Below the pieces are notes generated by a model. That model saw nothing but the letters and a program-made list of their open reading frames with translations, did no database searches and was not told the origin of the DNA. Shown here in pieces: positions 24,222 through 35,351 of a DNA stretch of 64,000 bases (positions are counted from its first letter, which is position 1; each line of letters starts with the position of its first letter). Source of the stretch: Pyrenophora tritici-repentis (lineage: Eukaryota; Ascomycota; Dothideomycetes; Pleosporales; Pleosporaceae); contig NC_089399.1 of the NCBI RefSeq assembly GCF_003171515.1, positions 868,001 to 932,000 of the forward strand, given 5' to 3'. Made by a program: the position numbers and the translations under genes.

Positions 24222-25709
24222 TGCTGGCAGAAAAACTAAAGACACATTGCGATGCACGTATCAAGATCCGTAAGCGATCTACAGGGGCAGCCGTTACGTC
24301 AAAGCTTGGGAAAAATAGCCATCGTCCTCACCATTGCCACCCTCCGGTAGTTCAGTCTCAACCCTACAGAAAAACTGCCGTTTCAGACCAGTGGAGCGGG
24401 CATGCGCTGCTGTTACAGATCAATGCAGAAGTCGTGCGACGAAATCGGAGATATGCTCCCAGCAGGCAACGTTTAGGGGCTGCTAAGCGTTCCAGCAGAG
24501 CGGACGACGCGGAGAGGCGAGGCGACCGAGCGTTCAGTCGGCCTGCCGTTAATTGACAGCTCACCAGATCGGTGCCGCGCCCACGGGAAGTTGCCTTGAG
24601 CCTTGAGGCTGAGGCTGATAGGTAATCTGCTTTCTATCATGCCACGAACCATGGCACATCCGCTGCAATACTCCACCCTTGGCCGCCTGCCTCGCCGTTC
24701 ATTCACACCATCTCACGACATCAATAAGCCTCCTATTACCCGTACAGCAGGGACTACCTGCAATAACAATCTTCTTGTAGGCAAGGCCAAAAAAAAGTAT
24801 TGCGTATTGCCACTAAACTCTATTTGCCGGCTCCGCACAAGTCGTAACAGCTTTGCCGATCCATGCGTCACAGCTTCACAGCTTCTCCCATGTGGGCGCT
24901 TTTGTCGCCTATCGTGACGATAACGATAGCTGAGTTTGTCGTCGTCAGCAGATCTATTCTGATATGGGACGTCCATGTGCGCTGCTGCAGGTACGCGCAA
25001 GCCAGTCGTACAATATGTGGCTTGCGCTGCTCAACTCTAAACGATCAACTGTGGCGCCACATACTTTTGGGGCCGGCGAGTCCGGAGCACTAATTCGGTT
25101 GCTTTGGCGACAGCTTTTCCAGAAGAGGTATATCGGGATCGAAGAAGCTTTGCTCCATAGAGGCACCGCGCTGACATGTGCCAAGGGCGTCGTGATGGAC
25201 CTTTGGTCGCAACACAGAATGAAGCCCTGTACCTTAGCAGCCTTAATGTAGCCAGAACGCGCCGTAAACGTACCAGACTGCCTTGATTCGATTGTCGTGA
25301 ATATTGCATCTTCCACGTGTACGCCATCTGTATCACACTTTCCCCTGAACCGCACGTCAGGACCGCCTACCCAAGGCCATACCAAGACAAGGATTACTTC
25401 CTATTTCCACGCATAACTCGCCATCACAGCTCTTTGGCTGTAGGGCCTATTCTCCAGCTTGTGAATATGTCTTTTGCCTGACGTTGCACGAACGCACACC
25501 CGTTACACACATGTCGGCGCAATCATTCGGTGCAATGAAAAGCACATTGCGTTCGTAGAGAAAGAAGCATGAATTGGAGCCCTGGCGGCCAAGGGTCGGC
25601 CAACCGTGTCCATGTAGTTATTTTCGGATTCGGTACCTGAAAACATCTGGAAGAAAGCCTGGGTTCCTTGTTTCGATAATAATAATGCATACACGGATAC
25701 GATTGCGAT

Positions 25710-26665
25710 TCATACGGCATCCTCTTCGTCGTCGACGGGCTCGGCCACGGCTTGCGTGGACACCCAATTTTCTAGCATGGCCTGGCTGGAAGTGGCACCG
25801 CTTGCTCCCGCTGGGTGTCGTACGCCACGGCGCTTAACGACCAAACATAGGATACGACCGTAAATACTGAAGCCATCATAGCATGTCTTCAGGCCAGGTT
25901 TCTTCTTGTCGCCATCCAAAGGCTCCTCGTCCTCGTCCTCTGCTTCATCACTTTTGCGGGACCTATTCTTTGGCTGTGTGGGAGAGGGTTCAGGGACGAA
26001 CAAGTCTGAACCCTCGCTGTCGCTAAGTGCATCTGCACCTCGGTCAACCCTTGTAGCCTTTCCGCGTGTTGAGCGCCTAGATTGCTTTTCCGGCATGTTG
26101 GCTTCGGGGATATCATTGAGCTTGATGGTTTCGTTGTCCTCCTCTTCCCTGATCACTATAGGTTCTGCGACATCTTCGTTGATAACAAGCGGCTTCTCGC
26201 TAGTTCCCGTTGCAAGCCAGTTTGTGAGCTTACCCGAGTTGCTCTGAATGCGAGGCTTGTCCTTGAACACCTTTTGTTTCGTCAGGACCGAGTGACGAGA
26301 GGACAGTTCCGTCAGGAAGATTGAAACTTCGAAATCGTCTGACAGGAGGTTAGTTAGCTGCCTGGGGTAGAGTCCAGTGGGGATGCCTGTTTCATAGGTG
26401 ATGACAGGCCGTGCATCTTACCTTGGACTACGACATCCTTTACTCCTTTTCTCTTTCCTTTGGAACCACCCCTGCCTTTTCCTCGTTCATTTTCTTCTCG
26501 AAGCTTGGGCAGTACGAGCGGTCGTATAGCTTGTATTACCCGTGGTAAAGCCGGGTTGTCGCGTTTCAGCAGCCACGCTTCTGCGTCCGCAGGCTGATCT
26601 AGATAGATGCGGACTTCCAGGACAGAGTGTTTTGTGATCCGCAAGTATCGGCGGAGAGGAGCCAT
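25710..26665 (-). CDS. Conserved fungal protein, basic/acidic, function not assigned
   Basis: Two exons (26422-26665 and 25710-26338) give 290 aa. The N-terminal part, MAPLRRYLRITKHSVLEVRI then LVLPKLREENERG, joins across the intron to VVVQDDFEVSIFLTE, which reads as one folded domain and is familiar from uncharacterized ascomycete proteins. From about residue 115 the sequence is disordered, with acidic tracts and an SRRSTRGKATR basic patch. A small conserved C-terminal piece (TCYDGFSIYGRILCLVVKRR) follows. A nuclear protein is likely from composition. I do not recognise a characterised family. It is head-to-head with the Sam37 gene, with 221 bp between start codons. Confidence 0.8.
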
Positions 26666-26886
26666 CCTGCAGATTTGAAGGGCCTAGAGCGGGTCCTCCG
26701 ACGTTGGTTGTGTTAGATGGCGGACGGCCATCGGCTGGCGAGATCGACGACGATGCGTGATCACGTGCGAACGTTCCGACGCTAGTTCCGATCGGCATGC
26801 GATTGCAGAAGTTCGTTCAGACGGTGGAGAAAGTGAGTTGGTACGTACATAGCACGCACACAACACATTGCAACGCAGCGAAAGAG
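26666..26886. promoter_or_regulatory. Compact divergent promoter between unassigned gene and SAM37
   Basis: Only 221 bp separate the two start codons. An in-frame ATG at 26797 would extend Sam37 by 30 aa, but the extension lacks the family start, so this interval is better read as shared promoter and 5' UTR. Confidence 0.6.
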
Positions 26887-28313
26887 ATGGTGCTGGCGCT
26901 TCATGTATGGGGCCCAGCGTTTGGCCTCCCCTCGATAGAGCCCGAATGTATAGCTACTATAGCCTACTGCCAGCGCGTTATTCCGAGGGGACAATGGACA
27001 CTAGTCGCTGAGCATGATGCTACGGTTGGAGTAACAGGTACATGCACTCATTCCTCCTCGAGTGGGACATGATTTGACCCAATGCAGAGAGCCTGCCGAT
27101 CCTATTCGACGACGATGTTGCGACTGCATCTGGTTTCGAGGATATTGTTGCATATCTCCGCAACTATCCTGTCATCGCAAATGATCTTGATGCTAGTCTC
27201 TCCAGTCGTCAGCGAACCGATAGGACTGCGTAAGCATATCAATTGAAATGCTGAAATCTTTCTCATGAATGATGCAGTTTCATTACCTTCCTCCAGTCCA
27301 CAGCGACCCCTCTGATCGACTTGTCACTCTACGTTTCTGCCGAGAACTACAACACTACTACCTCGTCGGCATATACTGCGATACTACCATGGTACGCCAA
27401 CTACACAGTCCCTCCGAAGCGACGAGAGTTGGCGAGAACAAGGACGGCACACATGGGTTTGAGCAGTTTGGATGTGGACACGACAGCGGAGGACGGGTTT
27501 GCGCCAGGTCGAGGGACTGCATCGTCGGAATACGAGGCTGCCAAACGAGCCGCTGGTATACCGACCGAGAGCAAGGCCACCACTTCATTGAATATTGGAC
27601 GCAGCAAAGGCCTGACCGGCCTCTTGGGTGGCCAAATGTACGCCGCCCGTTTCAAGCTGGATGCTCTTTCAGCGGACCTTTTGGACCCATTGTCCGACTT
27701 ATTGGGGAGGCATGACTATCTCCTTCACGGAGAAGAAGCTTCCAGCTTGGATTGCCTTGCCTTTGGGTATCTGTCTCTACTAATATATCCACCAGTGCCT
27801 CAAGCGTGGCTAAGGGAGACGATCAAGATGAAATACCCACGCATTGGAGCATACGTAAACAAGCTTCATGGAGATCTGTTTCGCTACGACGAGGTCAAGC
27901 CTGCTGAGGTGTGGACCATTTCTAGCAGCAGTGCAAAGACGCCTAGAACTACACTGTTGCCGTGGGTCGCAAAATCGGAGACGTTTGCCTCGAAAGCATT
28001 GGCCAGTGCAAAGGAGATTGCCGGAAGCATTCCTGGCGTATCCAAGTTTTGGCGAGGATCGACAGCTGTGGCAGTGTCGAAGCGCAGCAAGTCCGAGCTC
28101 CCGTCTCCCTTGTTGGTCAACAGCCTCGTAGGCATTACAAGCGCGTTCACAGTGGGATTGGCGGCTCTGGCTATTCACCACCGTCGGTCGCCACGTGAGG
28201 GCGAGCTCATTTTTTGGGCATTGCGCCCAAGCGGTGGATTAGGCGAGGCTGGGAGTATCCTCGGGGTCTTCGCGGACCAGCTCCGTGATGGAGCGCTCTA
28301 TTCCCAGTTTTAG
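26887..28313 (+). CDS. SAM37: Mitochondrial SAM complex subunit Sam37 (metaxin type)
   Basis: Exons 26887-27037, 27088-27229 and 27278-28313 join to 442 aa. The start MVLALHVWGPAFGLPSIEPE is the typical metaxin/Sam37 N-terminus, followed by a thioredoxin-like half with ESLPILFDD and EDIVAYLRNYP. The second half is a GST-C-like helical region including LGRHDYLLHGEEASSLDCLA and AWLRETIKMKYPRIGAYV. A hydrophobic segment near the C-terminus (LVGITSAFTVGLAALAI) may anchor it to the outer membrane. Sam37 works with Sam50 and Sam35 in inserting beta-barrel proteins into the mitochondrial outer membrane. Length and layout fit the fungal family. Confidence 0.88.
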
Positions 28314-28819
28314 ACTTGATGCATCAGTTACAAGTCAAGGCAGCCAGGTGGTAGTATGTCAATAGCCGCAAGTGCAAAGCGAGTCACATCAGCCGGAAAG
28401 AAGATAGTCATTGGCGCCAATAGCTTACAAGCTTCTCGCCCCAAACCAGATTAGCCATAAAGCAGGGCAACCACTGCCGGCATGCCGTAGTCGGTGGAAC
28501 CCTTCTTCAGTGTGCATATGATGCATCCACATATTAGTGAATGGTGCAACACAGTAGCACACGAGTATGTTATACTAGTCAAGCAATGCCAACACTGGCC
28601 AGGGCAGTGTGGAGGATGTGCCATGTGAGGCCCAGGGTTGCGGGCGAGCCCGAGAACATGATCGCCGTACAAAGTGGGGCTGAGCGAGGGATGGATACGT
28701 CATAGCATTGCCCTCACCCTTTAACAAAACGTCCGTCTTGCCGCGACACATCCGCGCCTTCCACGTCAACACCACATCGGAACCCTTACCAGCTTCACAA
28801 ACAAGACACCTAGTTCAAG
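28314..28819. other. Intergenic, 5' region of eisosome gene
   Basis: Holds the 3' flank of SAM37 and the promoter of the Pil1/Lsp1 gene. No gene seen. Confidence 0.6.
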
Positions 28820-30137
28820 ATGCACCGAACATACAGCATGCGCCAGTCTCGTGCGCCTACGGCGTCGCAGATTCAGAGCCCCCCGCCTCCTGCTTCTTCG
28901 ACAAAGAGCGGGCGCTTCTTTGGCAAGGCCAACATCGGTACGTCATACAACTATTACTTGCGCTTCAGCGCAGTATTTGCCAAAGTCGTGGACAGAGTCA
29001 ATTCCTCAATGTCATGTTTTTAGTGCTAACATGTCTTCTTCTTTCCAGGACATACGTTCCGCCACAAGTCTGCCGGCGCATTTGGCCCCGACCTTGCAAA
29101 GAAGCTTTCACAACTCGTCAAGATGGAGAAGAACGTCATGCGCAGCATGGAACTGGTTTCCAGGGAGCGCATGGAGGTCGCAGTATGTTTGTACCACGTT
29201 GCAAGCAACAAGACCGTATTGTACTAACTCCCCGTGTAGCAACAACTCTCCATTTGGGGCGAGGCTTGCGACGACGACGTCTCGGATGTCACTGACAAAC
29301 TTGGTGTTCTCATCTATGAAATCGGCGAGCTTGAGGACCAATACGTCGATCGATACGACCAGTACCGCGTGACTATCAAGAGCATTCGCAACATTGAGGC
29401 TTCCGTCCAGCCCAGCCGCGACCGTGAGTTGCAATTGCACGTGCTATGTGAACCAAATTAAAATATTGCAGGCAAGCAGAAAATCACCGATCAGATTGCT
29501 CAACTGAAGTACAAGGAGCCCAACTCCCCCAAGATTGTTGTGCTTGAACAAGAACTTGTCCGCGCTGAGGCCGAGTCTCTGGTCGCCGAGGCCCAGCTTT
29601 CTAACATTACGCGTGAGAAACTCAAGGCAGCTTTCACTTATCAATTCGATGCAATGCGCGAACATTGCGAGAAGTTGGCCATCATCGCCGGTTACGGCAA
29701 GCACCTTCTCGAGCTTGTTGATGATACCCCGGTCACCCCCGGTGAGACTCGTCAGGCATACGACGGATACGAGGCTAGCAAGGCGTACGTATCTCTCCAC
29801 CATGTTCCCGAATATATTTCCACTAACACGCCACAGTATCATCCAGGACTGCGAGGATGCTCTTACCAACTGGGTTTCCCAGAACGCCTCCGTCTCTGCC
29901 AAACTCTCTCAGCGATCGCGTACCCTTTCTCAGCGTCGCCGCAACCGCAACCACAGTGAGGGTGTCGACCTATCAGGCCAAGACCAGGCCCTCGACAGGG
30001 AATCTGGCCTTTGGATTCCCGCCTCAGAGCACCATGGTAACGGTTACCAGGGCGAGGAACTTGACGATGACATCAACTCCACCATTGCTAGCGAGCACCA
30101 GCGTGGTCGGGAAGACGAGAGGATTGTTGCTGCTTAG
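28820..30137 (+). CDS. PIL1: Eisosome core protein, Pil1/Lsp1 family (BAR domain)
   Basis: Five exons (28820-28937, 29049-29182, 29240-29423, 29472-29784, 29837-30137) join to 349 aa. The N-terminus MHRTYSMRQSRAPTAS and then GRFFGKANIGHTFRHKSAGAFGP are diagnostic, followed by the BAR helices (DLAKKLSQLVKMEKNVMRSM, GEACDDDVSDVTDKLGVLI, RKQKITDQIAQLKYKEPNS, EALTN-type end). It forms the half-cylinder coat under plasma-membrane furrows called eisosomes. The Ser/Thr-rich N-terminus is the usual site of Pkh-kinase phosphorylation, known in yeast. Fungi often have two paralogs, so PIL1 versus LSP1 is not settled. Confidence 0.93.
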
Positions 30138-30947
30138 ACGTCTTACTGACGCGTTGGACAGTGTTCCACTTTCCGTCATCTAATAGTCCATCTTTGCAAG
30201 GATCGACGATGTATACCCCTGACGGAAGAGTCGGTAACACTGCGGAGCTCGATCCAACTTATCATTTTCATGTGGCTTGGGCCATGTGAAGTGCAATGTT
30301 CTGGATGGTGTGCTGCAAGCTCTGGTCTATTCTCGGATATCAAAGTTTTTGACGATTTTTATGATGCGGTACGTTCGTATAGGAGAGTTGTGGTAAATAC
30401 AGTAATGAAAGAGTCTTTATATGCTTACCTTCGTCATGTGTGCACGACCTCGTTCGACCTCTGTGCTGTCTCGTAAACCCCGGCCGGGTTCCCCAAATTA
30501 GGATCCCTTGGGCCCATCGTTCATTTGCCGACAGCCCACTTTCGGCGGGGGGAAGATGCCCCGCGTTACTGTCTTGGTCATAGTGCGGGGTAGCGATGAT
30601 GAAAGTCAATGGCCGAGGACGGCTGTTTTACCGGCTAAGAGGATTCGTAAGTACCTGAGAGTGATTTTCGTGTGGGGGTGACGTGTACAGGGTGGAGTAA
30701 TATAGAGGAGTAGCCTCGTTCCTACTACACACCGTACCACCTGCACTTGACGGGACAGAAAAGAGCAAGGACTACACATGAGGGGTTCATAAGAAGGAAG
30801 TTACGATACATCCAAACTTGACAGCTCTGCAACTTGACATCACACGTCGTCAACGGGCTATTCGTATCCCAAACACAACACGCCATACTCTCATACCAGC
30901 CCCTCAGTATAAATCACACCTCAAAAAAGAACCATCAAACTTCAACA
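30138..30947. other. Intergenic, no gene seen
   Basis: Includes Pil1 3' flank and promoter of the dehydrogenase gene. The dehydrogenase frame is open upstream of its ATG but only a TTG lies there. Confidence 0.6.
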
Positions 30948-32343
30948 ATGGCATCCAAACCCGCAGTTGGCTTCTGCGGCCTCGGAGCCATGGGCATGGG
31001 CATGGCAACCCATCTCGTCAAGCAAGGCTACCCCGTAACCGGCTTCGACGTCTACCCGCCCTCGCTAGAAAAGTTCAAAGCCGCAGGCGGCACGCCTTCA
31101 TCCTCGCTTTCTGAGTCTGCTAAAGATAAGCCATTCTACATTGTCATGGTGGCTACAGCCATGCAAACGCAACCCGCGCTCTTCGAAAAAGACGGCATTG
31201 TAGCTGCGCTACCCAAGGGCGCAACGCTCTTCCTGTGCTCCACGGTACCAAGCGCGTATGCGAAGAGCGTGGAGAAGGAATTGGTTGACATTGGCCGCTC
31301 GGATATCCACTTCATCGACGCGCCTGTTTCTGGGGGCGCTGCAAGGGCGGCTGAGGGTACGTTGTCGATTATGGCGGGAGCGTCTGCAGCGGCGTTTGAG
31401 AAGGGCACGGAGTTGCTCAAGGAGATGTCTGCGCCAACCAAGTTGTATCTTGTTGATGGTGGGGTCGGCGCTGGTAGCAATATGAAAATGGTGCATCAAG
31501 TGCTTGCTGCCGTACACGTTTTGGCACTCAACGAAGCTTATGGGTTTGCGGCGCGTTTGGGGCTCAATGGCAAGGATGTGCTGGATAGGGTTGTGGGCAG
31601 TCCGGGGTGGAGCTGGATGTTTGAGAATCGCAGTTTGAGAACTTTGAAGGAGGATTATTTTCCCGGGGCGAGTGCTGTGACTATTATTCTCAAGGATACG
31701 GTATGTTCTCTTTCTTCTGTTTTTACCCCGGTACCCACAAGCTTCTGTTCTCCGGAGTAGAAGTCCGAGGAAGAGTTTCACTAACATGATATAGGGTATC
31801 ATAACAACCATGTCCCGCGACATCCGCTTCCCAGCAACAATGTGCTCCATCGCCGAGCAGGTCTACTTCTCCGCCGTAGACCGCGGTCTCGGCCCCAACG
31901 ATGACGGCGGCATCGTCCGTCTCTGGACCACCGATCCAGTCGCAAACATTACATGTACCCTCTCCCCCGAAGACAAGGAGACCAAACTCCAGCGCGTCGT
32001 CGACCTGCTAACCGGCATCCACCTTGTCGGCGCTGCGGAATCCCTATCCCTGGCCAAGCACGTTGGTATCCCGCTGCAGCAGTTTTACGGCTTGGCACTG
32101 GATGCCGCGGGTGCAAGTACCATGTTTAAGGAGGCGGGTAAGCAGATGATTGAAGTGTTGGAGGGTAGAAATGATGGCAAGGGTAAGGTGCTGGATGCGT
32201 ATGCGGAGGTGTTGAAGATGGCGGTTGAGCAGGCGCAGGCAGCTAGGTGTCCGGTTTATCTGGGTACTGCGGCTTTCAACGTCTTGTTGCAGACGAGGGA
32301 TGAGTTGAGCTTCGCGGCGTTGTTGAAGTACTATGCACCTTAA
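30948..32343 (+). CDS. Beta-hydroxyacid dehydrogenase, HIBADH/L-threonate dehydrogenase-like
   Basis: Exons 30948-31700 and 31795-32343 give 433 aa. The Rossmann motif VGFCGLGAMGMGMATHLVKQ is at residues 7-26. The substrate motif IDAPVSGGAARAAEGTLSIM and the catalytic-Lys segment GAGSNMKMVHQVLAAVH (Lys near residue 181) follow, so the core is the 3-hydroxyisobutyrate dehydrogenase fold. The protein is longer than the 290-300 aa minimal enzymes. The second exon carries an extended all-alpha region with its own HLVGAAESLSLAKHVGI motif, which repeats part of the C-terminal domain. This layout resembles fungal LtnD-like enzymes of sugar-acid metabolism. Substrate is not determined. No mitochondrial presequence is obvious. 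Confidence 0.88.
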
Positions 32344-33069
32344 GGGTGGAATGGGGTACCTTTTCTTGGTAATCTAATAAAAAGCTTCGAGTTACACGGA
32401 ATTTAAAAGACGTGCTGATGAGCATGCAATAAAAGAGAAATTTATCAATCCGCTCCTTTGAATTTCACTTGATGATCTTCGCGTGTTGAGTAAAAAACAG
32501 TTGTAGAGAGAACTAAGTCAACACCCTCTATGCCACATACGAAATGCAGGGTGTCGACCCGTGTAATTCTCTCTGTAGCTGTCTCTTCCTCAATTTGCGC
32601 AAATCTTTAACTGAGATACTTGTGTTGTCCATCTCTTTTGCCGTACACTGTAGATATGGCCAACTTCTCGTGTCTGCACGACTTCGTACACTCCTTTCTA
32701 TGCTGCGGAATATGCCAGTCACTCGATACGCCAGGCGTATGGAGCCTCCCAAAGTGCCACCTTCATTCGCTGTTAGCGTTTACAGTGGTAGCACCGGTGG
32801 CTAGAAGTCCACTTTTCGTAGCACCAAGGTTCACACCTGTGGTGATCGGTCCTCAGTGGAAAGGGCATCAGAGTCACAGTCTGAGGAGACGACTGTCTGC
32901 TTGCTGCTGACCCTAAGCCGTCTGACTTCGCGTCTAAGGAGCCTCTGGCCTCCTTGCCACCAAGAATTTGTGGTAATGTGCGGTATCCATCCTTCCCAGA
33001 TCAAACCGCCACCCGCATCGCAACAGCCCTCGAACTATTCTTCACATAAATCAATCCACGCCTGTATAT
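32344..33069. other. Convergent intergenic region
   Basis: 3' flanks of the dehydrogenase and Nnf1 genes. Small open frames without features; nothing annotated. Confidence 0.6.
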
Positions 33070-33802
33070 TCAAGTTCTCATCTCCATCTCCAGCTCTCTC
33101 GTCTCCTTGCTGAGCTCCTGCACCTCATCTTGCGCCATCATCTGTGCACTAATATCCAGATCTTGTATAACGTTTTCCAAGCCGCGGACCAGCGCCTCGA
33201 TCTCAGCGCGCTGTGCGGTTACAGTAGACAGTAGCTTGGTGTTTGACTGCTGAGTTTCTGCAAGTTTCGTGTTCATGTCGTTCGCTTGTTTCTCGAGGTA
33301 GGGCATAAGGTGTGCTAGGTGTATTTCAGAGGGCGAGAGTGTGTGAGGGCTGTGCAAGTCAGGTAGATTAGCATTGGGGACATTGTTGAGCGAGGCAGTT
33401 GGGTTGATGTGCTTACGGAATAGGGGTTTCCACAGGCCCGCCATTCGCATTCGATTCGGCGCGTTTCTTCCTCAGTTTCGCATCCTCGATACATTGGTCT
33501 AGGGAATTAAGCAGCTTGACTACATTCCTCCTCTCCATGATATCTTCAAAGTTGCTCTTCCATGTTCGGTCTAGTTGGTCTACAATCTGGCCTCGCAGGT
33601 TATCCAGCACTTCTGGACTGTATTGTGCAGCGGTGGGGAAACAGGAAGCAAAGTTCTTGGCGGAGCATTTGTCCAGTGTGGCTTTTGAGGCTTGGTTGAA
33701 CACATTGATCAGACCTTGCGCGCGAGGGCCTGGGGCGTCGGCGATGGGCGGGGCGGGTGTGGGAGACGGGGAGCGCGAGTTAGGTTCTGTGGCGGTGGGC
33801 AT
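33070..33802 (-). CDS. NNF1: Kinetochore protein Nnf1 (MIND/Mis12 complex)
   Basis: Exons 33417-33802 and 33070-33349 join to 221 aa. After a Pro-rich leader the sequence GLINVFNQASKATLDKCSAK and NFASCFPTAAQYSPEVLDNL, then WKSNFEDIMERRNVVKLLN, match the Nnf1/PMF1 helical head. The intron removes bases 33350-33416; splicing changes frame and joins to PHTLSPSEIHLAHLMPYLEK. The C-terminal half is a coiled coil (TQQSNTKLLSTVTAQRAEIE). Nnf1 pairs with Mis12/Mtw1 and links the centromere to the Ndc80 complex. An unspliced reading would stop four bases after the donor, so the intron is required. Confidence 0.85.
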
Positions 33803-34045
33803 CTTGGGCTAGCGGTTCTGAGGCGATTTGTGACGAAACGGCTTGTTCCTGTCTCCAAGAATCGCGGAAGTGATGTCGCTGGCTCCGAAGCTGTGTTTAC
33901 ACAAAAACACGCTAACCTTGCACGTGATAGCGCGCTACGCTAAGCATGACCCCACTTCCCCGCAGCCTACTTCTCCAGCGGATGTTCAACAACCTTTTTG
34001 AAAACAACTACCACCTCAAAGGTAACGGTGTTGCGTCCTGAAAAC
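33803..34045. promoter_or_regulatory. Compact divergent promoter between NNF1 and Cys-rich gene
   Basis: 243 bp between two start codons on opposite strands; no other coding potential. Confidence 0.6.
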
Positions 34046-34988
34046 ATGGCGCCGTCAAGTTTACCCGCAAGACCTGGTGGTCCGCCCCCGATGATTAGAA
34101 AGGGTCCAGTGCGTGTCAGGAAGGTCGAGAAGAAGCGCAAGCGCAAGGGCAAAGCCATCGACAAGTTAGTCGCGCTCTTCGACTCCGGAAAGATCGACCT
34201 AGCCACAAAGGATGAGGCTAAAGCCCCAGAAGACAGTAGTGTTGCGAACCTACTGGCTGAACCCAATGTGTATGAAAAAGAATATTGATGAATTTGTCAA
34301 TTAAGCATTTTGTACAGTATATTTTCTGAGATTTCTTAACTAACACATACCTTACTTAGACCTAGCAAGCAAACCAAGAGACAAAAGCATCTGGCTCGCG
34401 GATTACCGGAAGAAAAGATTTTCGAGCAGTATGAATGCAGGGTCTGCCACGTACTTTGTCTGGACAAGGGAGCGCGTCCGCCTAAAGGAGGTGGTATGGG
34501 TATATGCTTCGACTGCGATATGGCTGCATTGGTGGTAAAGCCTCTCCGCGGCAACATCGTCATCCTGCGGAAACACCGACGAGTGCGCTTCTGCCTCGTC
34601 TGCGGACATGCAGTTTGTCAGCCGCGCAATTCCAAGCACAGTAGATACTGTGCTTGTATCATCAGTCTTCTATCGGCCAAGTCGAAGGAGGAAGCTGTTG
34701 AGATTGAGAGGATTGCTGCTTATGAGATCTGCAAGGAACTTCGTGGTAAGAGCACGATTGGAATGCGGCGTGTTTCAGTATGCTAATATGGTTGTTCTAG
34801 TCGCTAAGCCCGAGGAACTGCCTACGTACAAGCCAGAGTTTAAGCTGGAGACAACACCATTGCCTGGAATCTCGTCTGGATCCTTGTTCATTCACGAAAA
34901 GCAGAAGGCCATCAAGCAACAGATTCTCGAGGAGTCGCGCTCTGATATGAATAAGCATCAAGAAGAAGTATCCGCTATGGAAGTCTAA
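34046..34988 (+). CDS. Cysteine-rich, probably zinc-binding protein of unknown function
   Basis: Exons 34046-34269, 34360-34745 and 34801-34988 join to 265 aa. The N-terminus is Pro-rich then strongly basic (RKVEKKRKRKGKAIDK), suggesting nuclear or nucleolar location. The middle has paired cysteines: ECRVCHVLC, GICFDCD, FCLVCGHAVC and RYCAC, at roughly residues 100-180, a spacing that could hold two zinc ions. The C-terminal exon (KPEELPTYKPEFKLETTPLP, then FIHEKQKAIKQQILEESR) is Lys/Glu-rich and helical. Donor GTATGA with acceptor at 34359, and donor at 34746, keep the frame; the family is not recognised. DUF-type zinc-ribbon proteins are a possible match. Confidence 0.7.
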
Positions 34989-35200
34989 GGTTTCTGGGGT
35001 CGAACAGTCCACCCAAGTTGGAAGAAGACAAGCACGACAAGGAAGCGCATCAAGTGATTTAGCGAATGAGAAATGGACACCACATGGTTTGACCATATCG
35101 GGGAAGGCTAAGATTTCTGGAGCCGGATAGGCCAGATGAACAGCACACCAAGGAAGGTACAGAGTGATTTGACTAATGGGAAATGAACACCACGTGGTAT
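34988..35200. repeat. Diverged tandem duplication of about 110 bp
   Basis: Two imperfect copies, about 34988-35095 and 35108-35200. Each starts with a TTTCTGG motif and runs through CAAGGAAG, GTGATTT, AATGRGAAATGRACACCAC and GTGGT-like endings. It lies just after the stop of the Cys-rich gene, in the convergent spacer to Sla2, and does not contain a gene. Confidence 0.75.
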
Positions 35201-35351
35201 TGATTGCGTATGTAGGAGTATTGGCTAGACAAATACAATGAGTCCGAATCCTCCCCAAGCGCGTCCCAACGATCAATACAAAACAGACTGCTGTGCCCCA
35301 ATGTACCATAAACAATAATGCTATGAAGAGATGAAGATGCGAAAAAGGTTT

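Larger units (their letters stand above)
18119..25709. other. 7.6 kb gene-sparse block
   Basis: No open frame in this stretch shows a recognizable domain, signal peptide plus conserved core, or a set of splice sites that builds a convincing protein. The longest ATG-started frames (22443-22910 minus, 23147-23572 plus) are low-complexity or featureless. Base composition looks balanced rather than strongly AT-rich, so it does not look like an AT isochore formed by repeat-induced mutation. Short simple repeats occur at 21280-21306, 22488-22526 and 24188-24221. Confidence 0.55.

Noticed and set aside
26797..26886. Upstream in-frame ATG for SAM37
   Set aside because: The extra 30 residues are not family-like; the start at MVLALHVWGP matches the metaxin N-terminus.
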